In this document: positions 13,984 to 19,713 of the stretch, one piece after another
How positions within the stretch are numbered: the stretch's first letter is position 1
Layout of the letters: every line of letters starts with the position of its first letter
Assembly (NCBI GenBank): GCA_900555335.1
Contig: USKU01000016.1
Location: 1-19,713 of the forward strand
Source of the DNA: an uncultured Atopobium sp.
Lineage (GTDB): Bacteria > Actinomycetota > Coriobacteriia > Coriobacteriales > Atopobiaceae
Length of the DNA stretch: 19,713 bases
Reading direction: 5' to 3'
The notes under the pieces: generated by a model
The model's database searches: none
The model's input: only the letters and a program-made list of their open reading frames with translations
What the model was told of the DNA's origin: nothing
Position numbers and translations under genes: made by a program

Positions 13984-15012
13984 TTAATTAGATTTACGAA
14001 CCCTGTTAGCAATTCGGTCAGAAAGCGAAAGCTTCTCGCGGCGGTCAGTTCCCCAGAAGACAATAGCCACCATGCCTGGTCCAACGTGAGCACCAATGAC
14101 TGGTCCTACCTGGCTATGAATAATGGTAAGTCCCTCGCAGCCCTTCTCTTTACGAATCTGAGCCTCTAGCCAATTAGCGTCCTTCTGTGCGTCTGCAGAA
14201 ATAATGCCAACAGGAAGCGAAGTGTCATGAGAATAGCTATCTCTAAAGTCCTGGATAAGAGACTTGAGCGCCTTCTTGCGACCTCTGCACACTGTCTTGA
14301 CGGTAAGGGCTCCTGTTGAGTCATAGGTAAGCTCTGGCTTTACATCAAGTTTGCCGCCAATATTTGCTGCAGCAGCAGGAATACGACCACCTGCAGCAAG
14401 TGCATCCAAGGTCTCAAGTGTTAAGTAGCCATGAATATAGTTACGCGCATCTGCTGCCCACTCGGCAATCTCTTTTGCCGAGAGACCCTTATTGGCCTGA
14501 TGTACTGCTTCAAGACCCAAAAGCTGAGCTGCGGACGAAGGTGCACCATTGTCGACTACGTAAATCTCAAAGTCTGGGTATTTCTCTCTTACCATATCTG
14601 CTGCTTGCTCAGCTGCATAGTAGGATGAAGAAAGCGCAGAGGTAAAGCAAAGATATACCGTTGGAGTGCCCTGCTTTGCAGCACGCTCAAAGACCTCGAG
14701 GTAATGACCAGGAGTAATTGCAGAGGTGGTGTAGCGCAGCTTTTTATCTTTGCGCATGCCCTCAAAGAACTCATGTGCACTGATGCTCTTCCAGCCGTCA
14801 TCATAGTGCTCTCCATCTGGTCCCACATAAGGGAACTGGATGATATCAACACCTAGCTGTTCAGCAATTCCTGGAGCAAAGTCTGCGCAGGAGTCCATGA
14901 TGATTCGAACGTTACTGGGCTTATGATATGCAGCTGAAAGCTCAGTAGGTTCAAGATCTTCAAAGGCAACCTCGCTGATTTCTTCTTCGGCTTTATCTTT
15001 TTTATTGAACAT
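13984..15012 (-). CDS. DegV family fatty-acid-binding protein
   Basis: DegV/FakB proteins bind a fatty acid and, with the kinase FakA, feed exogenous fatty acids into lipids. Family features in this 342-residue protein are the N-terminal DSCADFAPG motif (about residue 40), TTSAITPGHYLEVF (95), FTSALSSSYY (123), the GGRIP segment and the C-terminal IGAHVGPGMVAIVFWG. I place the start at the ATG at 15012, with GAGGA upstream, rather than at an ATG at 15075 deep inside hpf. This leaves an 11-base overlap with the hpf 3' end and suggests translational coupling. About 35 acidic N-terminal residues precede the domain. No FakA kinase lies in the window. Confidence 0.9.
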   Translation of the reverse strand: MFNKKDKAEEEISEVAFEDLEPTELSAAYHKPSNVRIIMDSCADFAPGIAEQLGVDIIQFPYVGPDGEHYDDGWKSISAHEFFEGMRKDKKLRYTTSAITPGHYLEVFERAAKQGTPTVYLCFTSALSSSYYAAEQAADMVREKYPDFEIYVVDNGAPSSAAQLLGLEAVHQANKGLSAKEIAEWAADARNYIHGYLTLETLDALAAGGRIPAAAANIGGKLDVKPELTYDSTGALTVKTVCRGRKKALKSLIQDFRDSYSHDTSLPVGIISADAQKDANWLEAQIRKEKGCEGLTIIHSQVGPVIGAHVGPGMVAIVFWGTDRREKLSLSDRIANRVRKSN

Positions 15013-15592
15013 CCTGTTCCTCAATCTTAGGTTTGATAATTCCATAACCACCATTTTTACGATGGTAGATGACATTAGTCAAACCAGTAGAAGAATTAAC
15101 AAAGACATAAAAATCATGGCCGAGAAGGTCAGTTTGGACAAGCGCCTCCTCTTCCGTCATGGGCTCAAGATCAATGTACTTCTCGCGAACAAGCTGGTCA
15201 TCAAGATCTTCAGCTGGAATCTCAATGAGATTGGCAAGATCTTCTTGTGTAAGAGCAACTCCGCGCTCAGACTTTACATGATGACGGCGCTCAACAACTT
15301 TTGTCTTGTACTTACGCAGCTGTCTGGAAACTTTTTCTGCTGCTTCATCAATAGCCACATACATATCGTCAGAGCTAGCAGTGACACGAACAACATTGTT
15401 ACGAACAAATACCGTAACCTCAGCTGTCTTTCTATCTGGATTTGAAGGGTTTTTGTCTACTCTAAGAACTACATCGCAAGACATAGGAGTGATGTCAAAT
15501 ACTTTAAGAGCATCACCGATTTTCTGATCTACGTGTGTGTGCAAAGCCTCAGAAATGCTTACCTTGCGTCCCGAAATCTTGATGTCCACCAT
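15002..15592 (-). CDS. hpf: Ribosome hibernation promoting factor, long form
   Basis: The 196-residue product has an N-terminal S30AE/YfiA domain (ISGRKVSISEALHTHVDQKI, residues 6-25, then VRVDKNP-like and VERRHHVKSERG). A linker follows, and then the C-terminal dimerisation domain (DLEPMTEEEALVQTDLLGHDFYVFVNSSTG, from about 141). Long HPF dimerises 70S ribosomes into inactive 100S particles in stationary phase or under stress. The start is fixed by AGGAGG six or so bases upstream. That site lies inside a palindrome that reaches the start codon. It overlaps degV by 11 bases. Confidence 0.96.
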   Translation of the reverse strand: MVDIKISGRKVSISEALHTHVDQKIGDALKVFDITPMSCDVVLRVDKNPSNPDRKTAEVTVFVRNNVVRVTASSDDMYVAIDEAAEKVSRQLRKYKTKVVERRHHVKSERGVALTQEDLANLIEIPAEDLDDQLVREKYIDLEPMTEEEALVQTDLLGHDFYVFVNSSTGLTNVIYHRKNGGYGIIKPKIEEQDVQ

Positions 15593-15605
15593 AGGAGCCT
15601 CCTAT
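15591..15605 (-). promoter_or_regulatory. Palindrome covering the hpf ribosome-binding site and start
   Basis: ATAGGAG-C-CTCCTAT (plus strand) is a perfect 7-1-7 palindrome that contains the AGGAGG site and the first two bases of the start codon. As RNA it can fold into a 6-base-pair stem with a 3-base loop, hiding the ribosome-binding site. A thermosensor-like or protein-controlled switch is possible but unproven. Confidence 0.45.
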
Positions 15606-15615
15606 CGGATACACG

Positions 15616-15642
15616 AGACATCTTCTAACTGATGTCTGTATA
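15616..15642 (-). promoter_or_regulatory. Candidate hpf promoter overlapping an inverted repeat
   Basis: An extended -10 element, TGTTATACA, is present on the minus strand (TATACA at 15642-15637), with no good -35 box. Directly downstream, AGACATC and GATGTCT (15616-15622 and 15631-15637) form an inverted repeat with an 8-base spacer spanning the predicted transcription start. This could be an operator or a 5' hairpin. Confidence 0.4.
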
Positions 15643-15729
15643 ACAACAATACCCATTTGTCGGCCAATCATTCCATAAAAAGTTGAATTGAGCGGTAAAC
15701 GGTTAGAGACTATTTCTCTTTATGTGCGA

Positions 15730-16665
15730 TTAATTTTGCTCAGAGGAAGATGTAGCTGAATCAGCGCTGGTAGGTTGCGTAGAAACTTCCACAAGACCAG
15801 AAATCTTATTGGTAGTTGAGAGGTGTGGTAAGGTGCCAATCCACTTGTTTCTAATAACTCCCTCGACACCGTTAGATTGAATAGCTGAAAGAGCTTGCTG
15901 AATTTGTGTAGCGAGAGCTTTGTTACTTGTTGCTACAGAAATACCAATCGTGGATGGAACGTCAACTACACCAACCATAGAAATATCTTTGTTTGCTGCT
16001 AAATAAGCACCAGCATATGCATCACAGGCCACATAATCGATGGAACCATTTTCAAGTGCTTCAAAAGCATCATTTAGGTTAGAAAAACCCTGAACAGACA
16101 TGCCTGTGAGTACCTGACCCATTGCGCGCTCAGACAAAGAACCCGTTTGAACGCCAACTGATTTTCCACTCAAACTATCAGCAGTAATGTTTGTCTCTGA
16201 ACCCTTATGGAAAAGAGCTGTTGCATACTCAGCATAACCAGAAATGAGCGTACTTGTTGAGTCTTCACCACTTCTGACATCCATGACAATGTCGCAACCT
16301 GCTTGTAGGCCATCTACTGGTCCGTTAACTGATACAAACTTAACGTCTACGCCTAGCTGATCTGCAATTGCAGAAGCTATTTCAACGTCAATTCCCTGCA
16401 ATGTTCCAGCTTCTGAGGCCACAACCATTGGAGCTGTTACTGACTGAGTACGTAGACCAACGGTCAAAGTGCCAGCTGTGTGCAGTGAGGAATCAGGAAT
16501 CTTCTGCTGACGGGCTTCTCGCTTCTCTTGGATTGCCTCTTGCACTGACTTGACGTGGAACCATTTATCCAGATCAATGTTGATAGGACCAATGGAGCAT
16601 CCTGTTAAAACAACAGCAAGTGCTATAAGAAGTAACACCTTAAGAGAACTTTTACCGCGCGTCAT
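15730..16665 (-). CDS. Lipoprotein substrate-binding protein, amino-acid type (SBP_bac_3)
   Basis: The 311-residue product begins with a lipoprotein signal peptide ending in the lipobox LTGC, which puts the acylated Cys at residue 23. From about residue 64 it has the polar-amino-acid binding protein fold (GTLTVGLRT, GIDVEIASAIADQLGVDVKFV, LSGKSVGVQTGSLSE, GSIDYVACDAYAGA). The C-terminal 30 residues are Ser/Thr-rich. Such proteins deliver amino acids to an ABC importer, but no permease or ATPase gene adjoins it, so it would have to use a transporter encoded elsewhere or act as a sensor. A strong AAGGAG site supports the start. Confidence 0.88.
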   Translation of the reverse strand: MTRGKSSLKVLLLIALAVVLTGCSIGPINIDLDKWFHVKSVQEAIQEKREARQQKIPDSSLHTAGTLTVGLRTQSVTAPMVVASEAGTLQGIDVEIASAIADQLGVDVKFVSVNGPVDGLQAGCDIVMDVRSGEDSTSTLISGYAEYATALFHKGSETNITADSLSGKSVGVQTGSLSERAMGQVLTGMSVQGFSNLNDAFEALENGSIDYVACDAYAGAYLAANKDISMVGVVDVPSTIGISVATSNKALATQIQQALSAIQSNGVEGVIRNKWIGTLPHLSTTNKISGLVEVSTQPTSADSATSSSEQN

Positions 16666-16980
16666 CAGAACTCCTTCTTCTATTCAGGCGTCTTTTCAGC
16701 TGACCTGGTATTTGACCCCACACTCGCATACTGGAACGTTTGCTTTGCTACCGCAGCAGCTCCACTAGTAGTTCTCTCGCCTGCGAGACCCTTTGTCTCT
16801 TTGATATAACAGGCGGTATGGCTTACTTCTAGGACGAGCCATGATCGTTTACGTGCGCACACGCAAACTTACGTGGATCCCTTTGACCTCGTCTGTCATG
16901 GACTAAAAGCTCACAGAGAACTTCGCAACCACAGACCTGAAAAGACTTATCAAGTATAGCCGTTTGCAACCATAGGTAAC
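16666..16980 (-). other. 315-base gap between comF and the binding-protein gene; broken small ORF or leader
   Basis: No intact gene of convincing length is present. On the minus strand the frame from the ATG at 16842 reads 25 codons (beginning MARPRSKPY), meets TAG at 16767-16765, and continues in the same frame to TGA at 16698-16696. The second part contains CC and CEC clusters (SCCGSKANVPVCECG) that look like a zinc-binding knuckle. No ribosome-binding site precedes it. Alternatively the stretch is a structured leader of the downstream lipoprotein gene: it contains hairpin-capable TCTCGCAGGCGAGA, and a TATACT box lies at 16958-16953. I cannot decide between these. Confidence 0.25.
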
Positions 16981-17730
16981 TCACCATACGCGAGCTAATG
17001 CGCCTACGGTTACAGAATGCACGCCTGCGGCACAAAGTACCCTTGTAGCTTCTCTGATTGATGCTCCGGTAGTTACCACATCATCTAAAAGTAAAATATT
17101 TGATTGGTTAACTGGTACGGTACAAGCAATACTTCCTTTCAAATTTATCTGTCTTTGAGCGGATGAAAGCGTTCTTTGGTCCTTTGCATGAGGACGTATA
17201 AGCACGTCATACAAAGGCAAGCCTGTAAGCTGGCAAAACGATTGGGCTACAAGTTCCATATGATCAAAGCCTCTGCGCGCGTACGCTTCTGCAGTTGCTG
17301 GAATAAAGGAAACGCCATCAATTTTTGAACTATCAAAGCGAGAGGTACCGTCACGAGCATTCCATGCTGAGGCTTCTTCAAGCGCACACAATAGAGCTGC
17401 AGCAATTACCGGTGCCAGTCGAAACTCGTGTCCATCCTTAAGCGTCAAAATCAACCGTGCAGGAGGACCCTTAAATCCCATGGCACAAATGACCGCTCTA
17501 CTCTCCCACTGAACAGGTCGTTTCTTTTTATCTGCACACTCTGAACAAACAAGCTTCCCGTATGGAGCGCCGCAATTAGGACATGCCCACTGCTGAGAAA
17601 TCCATGGCAGCTTTGCCCGACACTCATCGCAGAGGAGCTGGCCGGGTTTCTCGCACACAATGCAGCGCGTAGGAGCAAGCAGCTCAAGTGTTGAGTTTGC
17701 CGTTGCAGTAAGGATAGATGTAGGTTGCAT
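16981..17730 (-). CDS. comF: ComF family phosphoribosyltransferase-like protein
   Basis: The 249-residue product has the N-terminal double zinc-knuckle of the family, with eight Cys residues in CxxC pairs (about 23, 26, 34, 37, 50, 53, 62, 65). A type I phosphoribosyltransferase fold follows and ends with the PRPP-binding motif ILLLDDVVTTGAS (about 212-224). In competent bacteria ComF helps move single-stranded DNA inward during transformation; in non-competent species the role is less clear. The start is taken as the ATG at 17730 with GGGGG five bases upstream; an in-frame TTG at 17742 would put that site inside the gene. The gene contains one exact copy of the dispersed repeat half at 17644-17653. 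Confidence 0.9.
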   Translation of the reverse strand: MQPTSILTATANSTLELLAPTRCIVCEKPGQLLCDECRAKLPWISQQWACPNCGAPYGKLVCSECADKKKRPVQWESRAVICAMGFKGPPARLILTLKDGHEFRLAPVIAAALLCALEEASAWNARDGTSRFDSSKIDGVSFIPATAEAYARRGFDHMELVAQSFCQLTGLPLYDVLIRPHAKDQRTLSSAQRQINLKGSIACTVPVNQSNILLLDDVVTTGASIREATRVLCAAGVHSVTVGALARVW

Positions 17731-17735
17731 TTTTA

Positions 17736-17752
17736 CCCCCAAAATCTGGGGG
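17736..17752 (-). promoter_or_regulatory. Hairpin hiding the comF ribosome-binding site
   Basis: On the minus strand CCCCCA (17752-17747) can pair with TGGGGG (17741-17736) around a 5-base loop, and the GGGGG arm is the comF ribosome-binding site. This would lower comF translation unless opened. The structure is seen directly; any control function is inferred. Confidence 0.4.
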
Positions 17753-17823
17753 CTGACAGTGAATACAGTCTAGATCAAAGGTCGCAAAATGGAAGGCATT
17801 TTAGGTAAACGGGAAAAGATGGC

Positions 17824-18585
17824 TTATCTAAAGCTCCTACCAGTGAGATTGTATTTTGTGAGGATTCGGCTAACGGATGTTTGCCACGGAAGCCATAACA
17901 AAATCAAAAAAACAAGCGTTGCTACGCCGTGCGTTAGATCAAGCGGAATTGAAGCCGCAAACGCGAGAAGAGCGGATTCAAGCGTTAAAGGATGTACAAA
18001 TCCAATAACAAAGTATACGTTCATTACAAGGCCAAAGAATGGCCCGGATATAAATGCCCAGATCATAAGCAAGAAAGGTGGAAGCTTGCGGGGTTTCTCG
18101 CTTTGTTGGACGGATGGACGCTTAGAAGATGCAGGGCAAGCTGAGGTGAAAGTTGCAAGAAGGCCTCCCAGATAGCCAACAAGCCCCCACGCATACATCT
18201 GCCATGGTGTCCACGAGCCCTGGCCAAAGAAAACGTTTGAAAGAAGAGCAGATAAGGCACCTACCAAAAAGCCCGCATGCCTGCCAAGAAACGCGCCCGC
18301 GAAGATAGCAACTGCGGAAACAGGCTTTACATATGCGAGTGGCGCAAAGGCAATTCTTCCCGCAGCCCCCAATGCGCTAAAGACGGCAGTAGGTACCAAA
18401 TTGGCAACTGAGGGCTTCTTTGCCTCAAAACTTAACATAAATAATGCAACTGAAATGATCGCTAAAATAATTGAAGATACCGCGGTAAAATCGGGAAAAT
18501 ATATCATTTCAACAGCAAGAATAATAGGTGTAGCAAAGAGTGCCACAACCTCTAGAGCTATTGATAACGTGTGCCGATTATCCAC
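17824..18585 (-). CDS. ECF transporter S component, substrate not assigned
   Basis: This 253-residue membrane protein has about six hydrophobic segments. It carries the sequence features of vitamin-type ECF substrate-binding subunits: GRIAFAPLAYVKPV, IFAGAFLGRHAGFLVGALSALLSNVFFGQGSWTPWQMYAWGLVGYLGG (a strongly conserved block, about 92-140). Related S components bind vitamins such as cobalamin (CbrT) or metabolites of similar size; I cannot assign the substrate. It begins with GTG at 18585, supported by GAGG six bases upstream. An ECF-type ATPase gene lies nearby at 19145, but the plus-strand gene at 18679 separates the two. The cytoplasmic loop near residue 165 contains the SEKPRK stretch encoded by the dispersed repeat. 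Confidence 0.85.
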   Translation of the reverse strand: MDNRHTLSIALEVVALFATPIILAVEMIYFPDFTAVSSIILAIISVALFMLSFEAKKPSVANLVPTAVFSALGAAGRIAFAPLAYVKPVSAVAIFAGAFLGRHAGFLVGALSALLSNVFFGQGSWTPWQMYAWGLVGYLGGLLATFTSACPASSKRPSVQQSEKPRKLPPFLLMIWAFISGPFFGLVMNVYFVIGFVHPLTLESALLAFAASIPLDLTHGVATLVFLILLWLPWQTSVSRILTKYNLTGRSFR

Positions 18586-18678
18586 GAGAACCTCACGCTT
18601 ACCGTCAAAATAAAAATATCGAGAAGGTCTGTCTTATTTTGGCATAAGATGATTTGAAACTACAACAAGGAGGTCTTC

Positions 18679-19140
18679 ATGATCTATCTGGGAAACTTTA
18701 GCTACAATGACGAGCTTGATTCTACTGATAACTATTGTCTTATGCCTTGCATTGTTGAGGCAGATTCCACAGATCACGCGCTTGAGCTTTTCTCGGAGCA
18801 CCTTATTGAGGTTGCAAAGTCATCTGACCTGCTTGACGGCGCAAAAGAGATTTTCTTGGATTCCATTGTTGAGCTGGGAGAAGTTCCTACCACTCCTCTG
18901 ATTGCTCAGTGGCAAAAGATTATGCCTGCAGGAGTTGGTCTGTGCAGCATTACCAGCGCTCTTCCAACACTTGAGTTTGATGATGAGACAGCCAATGCCT
19001 ACGGCTTCAATGAGCATACTCACAATCATGAGGAAGATGAAGAGGAGCATGAACACGAGGAGTTTGGCGACATCAACGATCTTGACGATGAGCTTCTTGA
19101 GGAGCTTGGCCAGGATGAGGAGCCGTTCTTAAGGTTCTAG
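18679..19140 (+). CDS. Acidic conserved-type hypothetical protein with His/Glu-rich segment
   Basis: The 153-residue product has an N-terminal globular part (MIYLGNFSYNDELD, CLMPCIVEAD, LLDGAKEIFLDSIVEL, TPLIAQWQKI) with four Cys residues. A highly acidic C-terminal part from about residue 100 includes HTHNHEEDEEEHEHEE, which could bind divalent metals. No signal peptide or membrane segment is seen. A near-perfect ribosome-binding site (AAGGAGG, six bases upstream) argues that it is a real, well-expressed gene. Its stop lies 4 bases from the convergent ATPase gene. I do not recognise the family. Confidence 0.8.
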   Translation: MIYLGNFSYNDELDSTDNYCLMPCIVEADSTDHALELFSEHLIEVAKSSDLLDGAKEIFLDSIVELGEVPTTPLIAQWQKIMPAGVGLCSITSALPTLEFDDETANAYGFNEHTHNHEEDEEEHEHEEFGDINDLDDELLEELGQDEEPFLRF

Positions 19141-19144
19141 CCAC

Positions 19145-19713
19145 CTACTCCGCCGACCATACCCAAGAGTTCTCAAAGAACTCTGAAGTTGGCTCTGTCA
19201 GAGAAATCTGGCCATCAAATACTAAAGAAACGTTATCAGCAACGCGCGATATCAACTGCATGTCGTGCGTTGCTATTACTATGGTTGCACCTTCTGACTG
19301 AGCGCGAGAAAGCAAATTGACAACAGCTTCTTTGGTTGGGGCATCCAGGCCTTTTGTTGGCTCGTCAAGAATAAGCAGACGCGCTTTTGTAAGCAGCACT
19401 TTTACGAGAGCTAAGAGTTGCTGCTGTCCACCAGATAAATCGTATGGATGAGAAGACATAAGCTTCTGATATGTTGTGCGAGCAAGAAGTCCCGAAGCTT
19501 CCAGAAGCTCCTCAACATCCTGATCAGAATAGACGCCACTCTGCTGCCACTGAGCAAGCTCCTCGCCCACACTTTGGCAGGTAAAGAGCAGCTCAGGATT
19601 TTGTGGAATGTATCCTTGGGATTGCTGGAGCTGGTTGTAGATATGTCCGCGCCTTGGGCGGAGAACACCTGCCGCAAGCTTTAGCAGCGTCGACTTACCT
19701 GAGCCGTTGCCGC
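19145..19713 (-). CDS. ECF/CbiO-type ABC transporter ATP-binding protein, 5' end outside the window
   Basis: Only the C-terminal part is present; the reading frame is open to the window edge. It starts at the Walker A motif GNGSGKST (about 19711-19688). The Q-loop region GYIPQNPELLF, the signature LSGGQQQ, Walker B LLILDEPTKGLD and the H-loop ATHD follow, so the nucleotide-binding domain is otherwise complete. The QNPE...EEL stretch resembles EcfA/CbiO ATPases that drive ECF uptake systems, which fits the S-component gene at 17824. It may be one half of a double-ATPase protein; the missing upstream sequence decides this. A perfect 8-base-pair inverted repeat at 19166-19184 lies in its 3' coding end. 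Confidence 0.88.
   Translation of the reverse strand, partial: GNGSGKSTLLKLAAGVLRPRRGHIYNQLQQSQGYIPQNPELLFTCQSVGEELAQWQQSGVYSDQDVEELLEASGLLARTTYQKLMSSHPYDLSGGQQQLLALVKVLLTKARLLILDEPTKGLDAPTKEAVVNLLSRAQSEGATIVIATHDMQLISRVADNVSLVFDGQISLTEPTSEFFENSWVWSAE

Noticed and set aside
16829..17035. 68-codon minus-strand frame across the comF 3' end
   Set aside because: It overlaps the end of comF in another frame; the translation has Cys residues but no coherent motif and no ribosome-binding site.
19166..19184. Perfect 8-base-pair hairpin (AGAGTTCT-CAA-AGAACTCT) after the acidic protein gene, considered as its terminator
   Set aside because: It lies inside the coding end of the convergent ATPase gene and has no T-run on the plus strand, so termination there is not supported.

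Overview
The window looks like a chromosomal segment of a low-to-mid GC actinobacterium of the class Coriobacteriia, family Atopobiaceae (Lancefieldella/Atopobium-like). This is inferred from the style of the proteins (long HPF, Coriobacteriia-type ECF S component, DUF523-PNP fusion), the moderate base composition and the gene mix; no marker gene proves it. Nearly all genes lie on the minus strand. Two are on the plus strand: a polysaccharide-type flippase at 6990-8423 and an acidic, His-rich small protein at 18679-19140. I see no phage, insertion sequence or CRISPR array.

Layout, left to right. Positions 1-395 hold no gene but several strong hairpins, including a minus-strand intrinsic terminator. 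An iron-uptake operon feoA-feoA-feoB follows (3699 down to 458), with a candidate promoter and a perfect palindrome in front. Next comes ppc (PEP carboxylase, 3942-6809), divergent from the flippase. A glutaredoxin, tRNA-Thr(CGT), a TudS/DUF523-purine nucleoside phosphorylase fusion and a membrane-anchored SurA-N-like protein follow. A run of three closely spaced genes encodes a HEAT-repeat protein with a Lys/Ala-rich tail, a NYN-LOTUS protein and a 3-hydroxyisobutyrate-dehydrogenase-family enzyme with a His/Cys-rich tail. Then come hpf and an overlapping degV, a lipoprotein amino-acid binding protein, comF, an ECF transporter S component, the acidic small protein, and the 3' part of an ECF-type ATPase cut by the window edge.

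Several parts form recognisable units: Fe(II) import (feoAAB), oxaloacetate supply (ppc), nucleobase salvage (TudS-PNP), ribosome hibernation with a coupled fatty-acid-binding protein (hpf-degV), and vitamin-type uptake (ECF S component plus nearby ATPase). The main pattern beyond the genes is a dispersed short element with consensus AAGGCGAGAAACCC. Its two 10-base halves each recur five times exactly in 19.7 kb. It forms the inverted arms of the ppc terminator and of a second hairpin after the glutaredoxin gene. That arrangement resembles known DNA-uptake sequences, and comF lies in the same window. This is a hypothesis only.
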